Shown here: positions 1 to 7,946 of the stretch, in pieces
Position numbering within the stretch: the first letter of the stretch is position 1
Layout: every line of letters starts with the position of its first letter
Assembly (NCBI RefSeq): GCF_009795715.1
Contig: NZ_WTCR01000013.1
Coordinates: 1 to 64,000, forward strand
Length of the DNA: 64,000 nt
Direction: 5' to 3'
From: Labilibaculum euxinicum
Lineage (GTDB): Bacteria; Bacteroidota; Bacteroidia; Bacteroidales; Marinifilaceae
Notes under the pieces: generated by a model
Databases searched by the model: none
What the model saw: the letters and a program-made list of their open reading frames with translations, nothing else
What the model was told of the DNA's origin: nothing
Translations under genes and position numbers: made by a program

Positions 1-67
1 GGACAATTTCGCTGTAATCCCCAAGTTTCCTAGGGACTCACGAGCTCGTTAGCTCCCAAAGCGGGTG

Positions 68-75
68 CAAAGATA
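68..75 (-). promoter_or_regulatory. Second leftward -7 element
   Basis: The minus strand reads TATCTTTG, matching the Bacteroidota -7 consensus TAnnTTTG. The best upstream TTTG is 28 bases away, longer than usual, so this element is weaker evidence than the one at 204-236. The bases that follow repeat those after the first promoter, which suggests a duplicated start region. Confidence 0.4.
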
Positions 76-203
76 AATCATTTATTTCATTATATCCTAA
101 TCCCAAAGTGAAAAAATTTCAAAAAAATAAAGCCCGTTCCGGTGATAAAAAAATTACTCCCCAAATCACCCAAAATCCTGCCCACTTTCCGTTGAAAGCG
201 GTG

Positions 204-236
204 CAAAGATAAACCATTATTTTTCCCAATTCCAAA
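204..236 (-). promoter_or_regulatory. Leftward Bacteroidota-type promoter
   Basis: On the minus strand TTTG (233-236) is followed after 21 bases by TATCTTTG (204-211), matching the Bacteroidota primary sigma factor consensus TTTG-N19-21-TAnnTTTG. The transcript would run out of the window at base 1. No gene for it is visible here. Tandem promoters with a structured leader would suit a stable-RNA operon, but that is inference. Confidence 0.6.
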
Positions 237-382
237 CCATTTCATAAAGTTTTTCCAAACATTAACTTAACTAACTGATAACATGAATAATTATTTTTTA
301 TAAAAAATAATTTAGCGAATGATTCCTGATGGTGCTGAGTAAAACATTATTCGCTGATGATCGGGAGAACCCTCCATTAGAA

Positions 383-441
383 ATAGAAGCGATATCCTTT
401 TAACGAGGAACGAAGTAAAAGATTTAGCGGATAGCCCGACC
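383..441 (+). repeat. Structured intergenic repeat (Bacteroidota type)
   Basis: The unit reads GAAGCGATATCCTTTT, a loop of about 15 bases, then AAAAGATTTAGCGGATAGCC followed by CGACC. CTTTT and AAAAG can pair as a stem, flanked by AAGCG and TAGCGG. From memory, similar elements with a variable loop and a trailing GCGGA-AGCCCG are scattered between genes in many Bacteroidota genomes. Its function is unknown. It could be an RNA processing or termination element. Confidence 0.4.
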
Positions 442-586
442 AATTTCTCTATTCTTTCGTATACGAAATTGGAAATGGAATGAATTAAAATTAAAAATTT
501 TAGGCTTTTTAACTATCGTTCGGAAAAGATTTTAGGTAGATATACTATCTTCGTATTGCAAAATTATTTTAACACATTAATCTCTC

Positions 587-1318
587 ATGGTGACAAATCG
601 TATTGTTATTATCCCAACTTACAACGAAAAAGAAAACATTGAAGCGATTGTAAGGAAGGTTTTTTCGCTGGATACAGCTTTTGATATTCTGATTATAGAA
701 GATAACTCGCCAGACGGGACTGCTGCTATTGTAAAGAAACTACAAAATGAGTTTTCGCAGCTGCACATTGTAGAACGCAAGGGCAAACTTGGTTTGGGCA
801 CAGCATATATTACTGGTTTTAAATGGGCGTTGGAACGCAAATATGAATATGTGTTCGAAATGGATGCTGATTTTTCACACAATCCTGAAGATTTAGTTCA
901 CTTATATAAGGCTTGTTCGGAAAAAGGCGGCGATATGGCTATTGGATCGCGCTACGTTTCCGGTGTAAATGTTGTAAATTGGCCTATGGGTAGAGTATTG
1001 ATGTCGTATTTTGCATCGAAATATGTCCGGTTTGTAACGGGAATGAAGATTCATGATGCTACAGCCGGCTTTAAATGCTACACAAGAAAGGTATTGGAAA
1101 CGATTAATTTGGATAATATCCGATTTAAAGGCTATGCTTTTCAGATTGAAATGAAGTTTACCACCTGGAAATTTGGTTTTAATATTATTGAAGTACCAAT
1201 TATTTTTACCGACAGAACCCAAGGAACCTCTAAAATGAGTGGTGGAATTTTTAATGAAGCTGTTTGGGGAGTGATTAAAATGAAATTGAGAAGCTTTTTC
1301 ACAAAATATAATAGATAG
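587..1318 (+). CDS. Polyprenol monophosphomannose synthase (GT2, DPM1-like)
   Basis: This 243-residue family 2 glycosyltransferase probably transfers a sugar, typically mannose from GDP-mannose, to polyprenyl phosphate at the inner face of the cytoplasmic membrane. The GT-A signatures are all visible: PTYNE at residues 10-14, DNSPDGT at 39-45 and the metal/nucleotide motif DADFSHNP at 93-100. The C-terminal GTSKMSGG segment is typical of DPM1-like enzymes. There are no transmembrane helices after the catalytic domain, as in the short DPM1 form. It is followed at 113 bp by dihydroorotase, a pairing I recall from other Bacteroidales. The actual sugar is not provable from sequence. Confidence 0.85.
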   Translation: MVTNRIVIIPTYNEKENIEAIVRKVFSLDTAFDILIIEDNSPDGTAAIVKKLQNEFSQLHIVERKGKLGLGTAYITGFKWALERKYEYVFEMDADFSHNPEDLVHLYKACSEKGGDMAIGSRYVSGVNVVNWPMGRVLMSYFASKYVRFVTGMKIHDATAGFKCYTRKVLETINLDNIRFKGYAFQIEMKFTTWKFGFNIIEVPIIFTDRTQGTSKMSGGIFNEAVWGVIKMKLRSFFTKYNR

Positions 1319-1431
1319 GAGAAGTGAGATGTTAGCTATGAGATTAATTTATTTGATAAAATAGTGAGGCTTCCCAAACATCTATATACTATAATATACA
1401 AAATATTACAACGTATTAACTAAGCAACCAA

Positions 1432-2772
1432 ATGTCAAGTTTTCTAATTAAAAACGCCTTGATTATTAATGAAGGCAAAAAGTTTGCAGGAAGTGTTCTT
1501 GTAAAAAATCAGCTAATTGAAGAAATATATACTTCAGCTCCTGAAGTTACGGATAAGAATTGGACTGTTGTTGATGCTGCCGGAAGATTACTGATTCCGG
1601 GTGTTATTGATGATCAGGTTCATTTTCGTGATCCGGGAATGCCACAAAAAGGTGACTTGTATACAGAATCGAGAGCTGCCGTTGCTGGCGGAACTACCTC
1701 GTTTATGGATATGCCCAATGTGAAACCACAAACGGTAACTCAGGAATTGCTAACTGAACGTTATAAATTAGGCTCTGAAAAATCTTTGGCAAACTATTCC
1801 TTTTATATGGGCGCTACAAACACAAACCTGGAGGAGATTTTAAAAACAGATCCGAAATCGGTTTGTGGCATTAAGATATTTATGGGCTCGTCGACCGGAA
1901 ACATGTTGGTAGATGATATTGACACGCTTTCGCAGATTTTTGAAAAATCGCCCATGTTGATCGCAACCCACTGTGAGGACACTCCCACCATTGATAAAAA
2001 TCAGGCTGAATATCAGAAAAAATTCGGTGATGACATTCCTATGGAGTATCATGGTGTGATAAGAAGTGCCGAGGCTTGCTACAAATCGTCATCGAAAGCT
2101 ATCGAACTGGCAAAGAAATACAATACACGTTTGCATATTCTGCATTTGTCGAGTGCAATGGAAATGGATTTGTTTGATAATTCGATTCCTGCAAAAGATA
2201 AAAGAATTACCAGTGAGGTTTGTGTTCATCATTTATGGTTTGATGATAAAGATTACCTGACTAAGAAGTCGAGAATACGTTGGAATCCTGCAATTAAGAC
2301 AAAAAAAGATCAGGATGCGCTTTGGGAAGCTCTTTTGGATGATCGTTTGGATGTGGTTGCAACTGACCATGCTCCGCATACTCCGGAAGAAAAGGATGGC
2401 AACTACATACAAGCCGCCGGTGGTGGTCCTTTGGTTCAGCATTCGCTGATAGCAATGATGGAACAAGCACGTAGAGGAAAAATCAGTATGGAAAAGGTAG
2501 TGGAGAAAATGTGCCATACTCCAGCTGAAATTTTTCAGGTTGAAAAACGTGGATTTATTCGCAAGGGATACTACGCCGATTTGGTTCTTTTAAAGGAAGA
2601 TGACTGGACAGCTACCAATGCCAATTCGTTATACAAATGTGGATGGACTCCTTTTGATGGTGAGAAATTCCAATATAAAGTAGACAAAACCTTTGTTAAT
2701 GGTCATTTGGCCTACGACAATGGTGTATTTGATGACAGTACTAAAGGAATGAGGCTGAGTTTTGAAAGGTAG
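1432..2772 (+). CDS. pyrC: Dihydroorotase (class I, Bacteroidota type)
   Basis: This amidohydrolase of 446 residues would close carbamoyl-aspartate to dihydroorotate in pyrimidine synthesis. Metal-site landmarks are the DQVHFRDPG loop (His64), a lysine in GIKIFMGSS, THCED, LHILHLSS and the terminal metal aspartate in TDHAPHTPEE. The first metal motif reads Q-V-H where classical dihydroorotases have H-x-H; I recall the same change in other Bacteroidota dihydroorotases. It lies between the polyprenol mannosyltransferase and a lipoprotein gene, all on the same strand. Related cyclic amidohydrolases such as allantoinase or hydantoinase are the alternative, less likely for this family. Confidence 0.88.
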   Translation: MSSFLIKNALIINEGKKFAGSVLVKNQLIEEIYTSAPEVTDKNWTVVDAAGRLLIPGVIDDQVHFRDPGMPQKGDLYTESRAAVAGGTTSFMDMPNVKPQTVTQELLTERYKLGSEKSLANYSFYMGATNTNLEEILKTDPKSVCGIKIFMGSSTGNMLVDDIDTLSQIFEKSPMLIATHCEDTPTIDKNQAEYQKKFGDDIPMEYHGVIRSAEACYKSSSKAIELAKKYNTRLHILHLSSAMEMDLFDNSIPAKDKRITSEVCVHHLWFDDKDYLTKKSRIRWNPAIKTKKDQDALWEALLDDRLDVVATDHAPHTPEEKDGNYIQAAGGGPLVQHSLIAMMEQARRGKISMEKVVEKMCHTPAEIFQVEKRGFIRKGYYADLVLLKEDDWTATNANSLYKCGWTPFDGEKFQYKVDKTFVNGHLAYDNGVFDDSTKGMRLSFER

Positions 2773-2830
2773 AAGTGAGATTTGAGAAATAAGAAAAAAG
2801 GTAAAAGTAAAAAGGTGAAATCTTCAAAAT

Positions 2831-3328
2831 ATGAAACACTATAATCTTATAGTTACAGCTCTGATTTTTTCAGGGCTGTTTTTGTTTTCCTGCCAGCAGA
2901 AAGACACTGTTGAAAACAAAGAATATTCTGGTGTGAAAATCGCCAATCCTATTATTTATGAGGTTTTGGTGACTAATCCGAATCCGGAAGATGATTGGAA
3001 AACTGAATGCCTTGCAAATACCAATATTCACGATCTGGTGAAAGACATTATTAATGCGGTAAGAAATGGCGATCTTCCAGCCTTTGATTATTACGACAAT
3101 CATCAGTTATCAATTCCTGAACTTGAAAAAATAATAGCCGAAAGTGATTTGATGAATAAAACGGGAAACATTCAGTTTGAAGAGGAATGGTTTTGGGATG
3201 CGAAAAAGCTTTCTCTTGAAAAGAGAGTTAAAAAAATGATGTTTGGCTACGAGATATATGATGCTCTGGGAAAAGTCAGAGGATACAAAGCCAGTTTTGT
3301 AGTGGATTTAGATGCTGATAAAAAATGA
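2831..3328 (+). CDS. GldN-like small lipoprotein
   Basis: This 165-residue protein begins with a lipoprotein signal peptide (hydrophobic residues about 5-20, lipobox LFSC with the lipidated Cys near 21). The mature part has a helix rich in D/E and a segment EEWFWDAKKLSLEKRV followed by a GKVRGYKASFVV strand. That order, an EDWFFD-like motif, then a VRI-type strand, then GE-RGY, recalls the core of GldN/PorN, a type IX secretion component. It is shorter than GldN and stands alone, with no gldKLM nearby. The GldN link is my pattern reading; an unrelated small lipoprotein remains possible. Confidence 0.55.
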   Translation: MKHYNLIVTALIFSGLFLFSCQQKDTVENKEYSGVKIANPIIYEVLVTNPNPEDDWKTECLANTNIHDLVKDIINAVRNGDLPAFDYYDNHQLSIPELEKIIAESDLMNKTGNIQFEEEWFWDAKKLSLEKRVKKMMFGYEIYDALGKVRGYKASFVVDLDADKK

Positions 3329-3402
3329 TCGTTTGTAATTTTCACTGATTTTAAACCAATTCCAATTCTTAGCTATCAACCGCCATTAATACTTTCAAAC
3401 AG

Positions 3403-3435
3403 ATTGTTCATTTTCTAAATTTACATTTACTTTTG
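3403..3435 (+). promoter_or_regulatory. Promoter of the 3-PGDH-like gene
   Basis: ATTG (3403-3406) and TACTTTTG (3428-3435) are separated by 21 bases. The -7 box matches TAnnTTTG fully and the upstream box has one mismatch to TTTG. The start codon is about 80 bases downstream. Confidence 0.55.
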
Positions 3436-3517
3436 TACGGCATTTGAGAACATACGGCCTTGCCTAAGAAAAAAAGCCCGAAACTTCTCACATCTACAAT
3501 CTTATATCATAAAAAGA

Positions 3518-4459
3518 ATGAAAGTACTATTTATAGATTCAACCCACGCACGTTTGAAAGAAATGCTTGAAGAAGCAGGGTTTGAATGCACTTATGCTCC
3601 TGAAAAGAACAAAGAAGAACTTCTGGCAATTTTTCATGAGTTCGACGGCTTTATTATCCGCAGTAAATTCAAATTGAACAAGGAAGAATTAGACCAGGCT
3701 ACTCGTCTGAAATTTATTGGCCGTGTGGGTGCCGGATTGGAAAACATTGATGTAGACTACGCCGAAAGCAAAGGGATTAGATGCTTTAATGCTCCGGAAG
3801 GAAACAGAGATGCGGTTGGCGAACATGCTGTAGGAATGTTGCTCTCTCTTTTCAACAACTTGTGCCGGTGCAATTTGGAAGTTAGAAATGGAATGTGGCG
3901 ACGGGAAGAAAATCGAGGCATCGAAATAAAAGGAAAAACCATTGGTATTATTGGATATGGAAATATGGGCGGTGCTTTTGCCCAACGCCTGAAAGGTTTC
4001 GGTTGCAAAGTTATTGCCTACGACAAATATAAATTCGATTATTCGGATAAGTTTTGTGAAGAAAAACAGATAGAAGACTTGTTTGAGCAATGTGATGTTT
4101 TGAGTTTACATGTTCCGCAAACGGAGGAAACAATGTTTATGGTGAATGATGACTTCCTTAATAAATTTAAAAAGCCAATTTACCTTATTAATACTGCTCG
4201 CGGAAAAGTTGTTCGTATTGCTGATTTGGTGAAAAATTTAGAAACAGGAAAGGTTAAAGGTGCTTGTTTGGATGTACTGGAATATGAAAAAACTTCATTC
4301 GAAGATTTGCATGCATCGGAGCTGCCCGCAGAGTTTCAATATTTAATTGAATCGGAAAAAGTACTGCTTAGTCCGCACGTTGGAGGCTGGACACATGAAT
4401 CGAATATTAAACTATCGGAAGTTACGGCTCAAAAGATTATTGATGAATTTGGAGAGTAA
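3518..4459 (+). CDS. serA: D-3-phosphoglycerate dehydrogenase-like 2-hydroxyacid dehydrogenase
   Basis: The 313-residue protein has the two-lobed D-2-hydroxyacid dehydrogenase layout. The NAD-binding motif GYGNMG is at residues 146-151. The catalytic triad is visible as Arg228 (NTARGK), Glu257 (LDVLEYE) and His287 (SPHVGG). There is no C-terminal ACT domain, so it is the short form without classical serine feedback. Its likely role is the first step of serine synthesis; an unassigned 2-hydroxyacid dehydrogenase is the alternative. A perfect bidirectional terminator follows. A decayed second copy of its 3' half lies at 5343-5794 on the same strand. Confidence 0.8.
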   Translation: MKVLFIDSTHARLKEMLEEAGFECTYAPEKNKEELLAIFHEFDGFIIRSKFKLNKEELDQATRLKFIGRVGAGLENIDVDYAESKGIRCFNAPEGNRDAVGEHAVGMLLSLFNNLCRCNLEVRNGMWRREENRGIEIKGKTIGIIGYGNMGGAFAQRLKGFGCKVIAYDKYKFDYSDKFCEEKQIEDLFEQCDVLSLHVPQTEETMFMVNDDFLNKFKKPIYLINTARGKVVRIADLVKNLETGKVKGACLDVLEYEKTSFEDLHASELPAEFQYLIESEKVLLSPHVGGWTHESNIKLSEVTAQKIIDEFGE

Positions 4460-4470
4460 TGATTCTTACT

Positions 4471-4511
4471 AAAATACAAAACCTTTAATTAAATTAAAGG
4501 TTTTGTATTTT
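4471..4511. terminator. Bidirectional terminator
   Basis: A near-perfect 41-base palindrome has arms AAAATACAAAACCTTTAATT and its complement around one central base. It has A-rich and T-rich flanks on both sides. It sits between the convergent dehydrogenase gene and the gene at 4510-5148, so it can end transcription both ways. Confidence 0.85.
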
Positions 4512-5148
4512 AAATATGAAGCTCCAGCTTAGGCTCCTCAATCTGAATAATATGACTTCTGATTTCTTCTGCAATGCTGAATAAAGTTTCTATTTTTTCC
4601 GGCTCAACGAACCATCTGTCTGTAGTAAAAATTCCAAAATGAGATCTGTTTATTAATGACGGAACAAAACTGGTATTTACAAGATTCACTCCGATTTTAA
4701 GCCTTTTATCAAACTCCAATGAGTTACAAATCAATTCTTGTATCTCTAAATTCTTAAAAATATTATTTGTCCCGATAGAATCAAACTCCTCTATCACCAC
4801 CTGAGAATCGAAAGATTCATTGCCCGTTTTATAATCGCTCTGCGATAAGAAGGGATTAAATATATCCTTTATATTTTTCTTTCTGATAAGTATTTTAGCT
4901 GATCTGCACATCGATATTGGGAAAAAAACACCACTAAACGTTGATTTTTCATTTATCTTTCGGGAATCTCCAAAACATACAAAATAACTATTCTCACCTC
5001 CATTATTAGGAATATACAGATTTCGAAGATTATAAATAAGAGGATTCAAAGCATTACCATGACAATGCTTCACTGAAAAGTCAATATTTCTATTAGACTG
5101 CCTTGCAAATTCTTTTAACTTCTGAATGCTTGTTTTTCGCTTTTTCAT
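4510..5148 (-). CDS. Hypothetical protein, 212 aa
   Basis: I do not recognise this protein confidently. It has a basic N-terminus (KKRKTSIQKLKEF), no signal peptide and no membrane segment, so it is probably cytoplasmic. The second half has alternating strands with a SFDSQVVIEEFDS segment and a terminal helix before EEPKLELHI. This faintly recalls the soluble part of DUF3137-type proteins, where a phrase like 'FD..f.v' precedes a helix and a beta sheet, but the match is weak. The gene is monocistronic, convergent with the dehydrogenase, and lies between that gene and its decayed duplicate. Confidence 0.7.
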   Translation of the reverse strand: MKKRKTSIQKLKEFARQSNRNIDFSVKHCHGNALNPLIYNLRNLYIPNNGGENSYFVCFGDSRKINEKSTFSGVFFPISMCRSAKILIRKKNIKDIFNPFLSQSDYKTGNESFDSQVVIEEFDSIGTNNIFKNLEIQELICNSLEFDKRLKIGVNLVNTSFVPSLINRSHFGIFTTDRWFVEPEKIETLFSIAEEIRSHIIQIEEPKLELHI

Positions 5149-5342
5149 GAGTTTAAGTTAATTACATTATTTTATGTAAAAATAATCACCAATACCACAA
5201 GTATTACTGTTCAATTCAATTTACCTAAAATCCACTTAATAGAAAAATATTTTTTCTCAAAAATCTTTACTCAATAGCATTTAATCAACAATTAAAAGCC
5301 TTTCATCAACAAATATGAACCTATAAACAGAACCTAAAAAAC

Positions 5343-5794
5343 GATATTATTAGAATTATGAGATACGGTACTACGGAAATTATTTTTGCCTATCCATTAA
5401 AAGTTTTGACAGAAAAGCAACTGATTACGACAAATTCAACTATTCAGGCGAGTTTTGCGAAGGAAGAATGATGGAAGACTTGTTTGAGCAATGCGATATT
5501 ATGAGTCTGTATGTGCATGTGTAGCAAACAAAGGAAACAATGTTTATGATGAATAATGAATTCCTGAATAAATTTAAAAAACTGATTTGCCTTATTAATA
5601 CTGCACGCGGAAAAGTGGTTCGTATTGCCATCTGGTGAAAAATCCGCATCTGGTCAGATGAAAGGTGTTTGTTTATCAGATTGAAGCGAAAAAAAGCATT
5701 GCTGAGTCTGCACGTTGGTGGCTGGACTCATGAATCGAATAGGAAACTATCGGAAGTTAGGGCTCAAAAAACTATTGATGAATTTGGAAAATAG
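5343..5794 (+). pseudogene. Decayed duplicate of the 3-PGDH-like gene (3' half)
   Basis: The stretch aligns to the dehydrogenase gene from about residue 142 to its stop. Shared peptides include YDK, EDLFEQCD, LINTARGKVVRIA and LHVGGWTHESN, and the last codons read DEFGK then stop against DEFGE then stop. It has an in-frame TAG after EDLFEQCDIMSLYVHV, where the parent continues PQTEE. It also has a short deletion after VVRIA and a deletion of about 80 bases where the parent encodes LDVLEYEKTSFEDL and the following residues. The 5' half is absent. It cannot encode an enzyme. It is best read as an old duplication that decayed. Confidence 0.88.
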
Positions 5795-5812
5795 AGATAT
5801 TTAGAACAAAAA

Positions 5813-5838
5813 ACTCCGCCCAAAGCGGAGTTTTTTTT
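5813..5838. terminator. Rho-independent terminator
   Basis: ACTCCGC and GCGGAGT flank the loop CCAAA and are followed by eight T on the plus strand; an A run precedes it, so it can work on both strands. It follows the dehydrogenase relic, whose original terminator this may be. It also lies just past the stop of the minus-strand gene at 5856-6395. Confidence 0.85.
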
Positions 5839-5855
5839 ATTTGTAATTGTGAATT

Positions 5856-6395
5856 CTAAAATCCGTAAGCCATTCCAATTCCAAAGTAATGGTAAGCCTC
5901 ATCGGTTAATTCAATTTCAGCTTCCATAATCAGCGACCATCCATTACCGACTGCAACTCTTATGCCGATTGGCACCCAAAGAGGGATTGTTGTTTCATCG
6001 CCAAAATTAATATCCATATCTAATCCGGTAATCAATTTTGTGCCTGATGCCAGGGGAACCGTTACATTTGCTGTTCCATCCAAACCAAAATCATGAAAAT
6101 GATGAGCTCCTGCTGACAATGAGAGATTCTTACTGATTCCGAACTCCACATCGCCACCGTAATAGGTTTCATCGCCAAAAGCACCAATCTTAGCTCCCAA
6201 ATCGATATTTCTTCCAACGCCTACTCCAGCATGGAAAAACATTAAAAATTCATTTGATCCATTGGATACCAACATCGAGGGTTCAAATCCAATCGACGCC
6301 TCACCACTTTTTAAAATTCCTGATGTATTAAAAATTTGGGCATTCGAAAATGCTGCAACAAATAAAAACATCAGTACAAATAGTATTCTCTTCAT
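5856..6395 (-). CDS. Small exported beta-strand-rich protein (outer membrane-like)
   Basis: From the Met at 6395 the protein starts MKRILFVLMFLFVAAFSNAQ, a standard Sec signal peptide with cleavage after NAQ. A Met six codons upstream (6413) is open but would add a charged tail before the signal, so I prefer the later start. The mature part of about 160 residues alternates short glycine-rich strands and ends in AYGF, as small outer membrane beta-barrels do. I recognise no specific family. No neighbour suggests a function. Confidence 0.65.
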   Translation of the reverse strand: MKRILFVLMFLFVAAFSNAQIFNTSGILKSGEASIGFEPSMLVSNGSNEFLMFFHAGVGVGRNIDLGAKIGAFGDETYYGGDVEFGISKNLSLSAGAHHFHDFGLDGTANVTVPLASGTKLITGLDMDINFGDETTIPLWVPIGIRVAVGNGWSLIMEAEIELTDEAYHYFGIGMAYGF

Positions 6396-6908
6396 TTCAA
6401 TAAATTTTATCATTCTCTGTCAAATACACTTCAATCTCTATTTTATAGTGTATTCGCTGAAAATTCAAGGTGCATAGTCAAAAATAAATCGCACATAATT
6501 CTAAAAGATTACTTATACGATCTTCTTTGTAAATTTAATAAAAAGCTGCACAAAGTTTTAAATCCCTGAGCAGGATTAATTCACGAAACTCATCATTGGA
6601 GAGCTTCCCATCAATAAGCTAATCTTTCCTCTCTGAGCCAAAGGGATTTCCATACTGAGAAATGAGGGCCACTTTGTGAGAGAAAGCGTTCCATTTTATC
6701 CAAAAAAGTGCTAATCAAGTAAAAACACAAAGAGACCTCCCATTGCGGGATCGTTTTCTAACTGCCAACAGCTGAATACGAATTACAAATTCTGTTGCTC
6801 CTTACCCCCTGATTAAAAATCAGGGGTATGGTATCAGATCTTGAGCCTCTGGTTTAATTTGATACTGGATGCTTCTTTTTTCGAAGGAAAAAATAAACCT
6901 TAACGTAT
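6396..6908. other. Intergenic region without a clear gene
   Basis: It contains no convincing ORF. One perfect hairpin is noted separately (6806-6826). A short minus-strand frame ending at 6535 reads like a helical protein tail but has no start and is too short to call. Confidence 0.5.
6806..6826. repeat. Perfect hairpin downstream of metF
   Basis: CCCCTGATT and AATCAGGGG flank a three-base loop. No T run follows on either strand, so it is not a classic terminator. It is about 80 bases past the metF stop and may protect the 3' end of the methionine operon mRNA. Confidence 0.5.
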
Positions 6909-7868
6909 TTAATAGATTGCTTTTGCGATATCACGAACACAATCGGATGCCATAAGTGTATAAAAGTGTAAGGAAGGAACCCCGTGCTGAATCAATTCTT
7001 TTCCTTGCTGAATTCCCCACTCTATACCAACTTGCTTTACCTCATCATTGGTTTTGCATTTGCGAACTTCGGCAGCTAATGCTTCAGGAATATCGGTTTT
7101 GAAAATCTGCGGAAGCACTGTCAACTGGCTTAAAGCAGATATTGGCTTGATACCTGGAACAACAGGAACTGTAATACCGGCATCGCGTACTTTCTTTACA
7201 AAATCAAAGAATTTCTGATTATCGAAGAACATTTGGGTAACGATGTATTCAGCTCCGGCATCCACTTTCTTTTTCAACCAATAAATATCGGAATCAATAT
7301 TTGGAGCTTCTTCGTGTTTTTCAGGATATCCGGCCGTACCGAAAGAAAACGGAGTTGCAAAAGGCTCTACATGTGTGCCATCCAAAAACCCGCCTTTGTT
7401 AATTTCATTCACCTGATTGATTAAATCGATCGCATATTTGTGCTCTCCTTCACTGGAAATAAAAGCATGGCGGGAAGATGAATCACCACGCAGTAGTAGT
7501 AAATCGTAAATACCCAGAAAATTTAAATCCAAAAGTGCATTTTCAGTCTCTTCCGGGGTAAATCCGCTGCAAATTACATGAGGAACAACAGTTATTTTGT
7601 ATTCATTTTTTATTGCTGCCGCCACTGCTACCGTCCCCGGGCGCTTTCGGGTAATTTTTTTTTCAATTAAACCACTTTCCGATTCTGTGAAAACCACCTC
7701 GTCGCGATGTGCTGTGATATTAATGTACTTAGGATCGAATTCCTTTAGCTTATCTATCGTGTTAAAAACTTTGTATATGCTGTTTCCCCTCAAAGGAGGC
7801 AACAATTCAAATGAGAAATGTGTGGTTTTATTCTCAATTGCCTGATTTAATAGTTCGATTACTTTCAT
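6909..7868 (-). CDS. metF: 5,10-methylenetetrahydrofolate reductase
   Basis: This 319-residue TIM-barrel flavoprotein reduces methylene-THF to 5-methyl-THF, the methyl donor for MetH encoded just upstream. Family signatures are THFSFELLPPLRG near the N-terminus (the catalytic Glu lies in SFELLPP), NITAHRDE, HVICSGFTPEE, LLLLRGDS and the flavin/folate segment VTQMFFDNQKFFDFV followed by VPVVPGIKPI. Length is normal. It is the last gene of the methionine operon, 78 bases after metH, with a short GATTTGAGAAATAAG repeat in the gap. Confidence 0.95.
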   Translation of the reverse strand: MKVIELLNQAIENKTTHFSFELLPPLRGNSIYKVFNTIDKLKEFDPKYINITAHRDEVVFTESESGLIEKKITRKRPGTVAVAAAIKNEYKITVVPHVICSGFTPEETENALLDLNFLGIYDLLLLRGDSSSRHAFISSEGEHKYAIDLINQVNEINKGGFLDGTHVEPFATPFSFGTAGYPEKHEEAPNIDSDIYWLKKKVDAGAEYIVTQMFFDNQKFFDFVKKVRDAGITVPVVPGIKPISALSQLTVLPQIFKTDIPEALAAEVRKCKTNDEVKQVGIEWGIQQGKELIQHGVPSLHFYTLMASDCVRDIAKAIY

Positions 7869-7879
7869 TGGTTAAATTT

Positions 7880-7911
7880 AGATGTGAGATATTAGATTTG
7901 AGAAATAAGAT
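7880..7911 (-). repeat. Short dispersed GAGATTTGAGA-type repeat
   Basis: The gap between metH and metF carries GATGTGAGATATTAGATTTG and then AGAAATAAGA when read on the plus strand. Very similar strings follow the dihydroorotase gene (2772-2796) and the mannosyltransferase gene (1320-1345). A shorter version precedes lysC (12888-12900). It looks like a dispersed intergenic repeat with no coding role. Confidence 0.45.
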
Positions 7912-7946
7912 TCATTCCCGATACAACCAATTCTCATAAATCATAT

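Larger units (their letters stand above)
1..586. other. Intergenic region without a gene
   Basis: No credible ORF is present. The left part reads as promoter and leader sequence for something transcribed leftward out of the window. Two TATCTTTG-type elements (minus strand) are each followed by the same initially transcribed motif GCACC(C)GCTTT. The middle holds a short structured repeat (383-441). The rest is AT-rich sequence upstream of the glycosyltransferase gene. Confidence 0.6.

Noticed and set aside
1-60. Possible rRNA or tRNA end at the left edge
   Set aside because: No cloverleaf or conserved rRNA string is visible; it reads as a leader, not a mature RNA.
1432-2772. Q-V-H in place of H-x-H in dihydroorotase as a sign of inactivity
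   Set aside because: From memory the same substitution is common in Bacteroidota dihydroorotases and the other metal residues are intact.
6535-6618. Minus-strand peptide ending DGKLSNDEFRELILL-like, resembling a protein tail
   Set aside because: It has no start codon, is preceded by a stop and is under 30 codons; could be a gene relic but not supportable.
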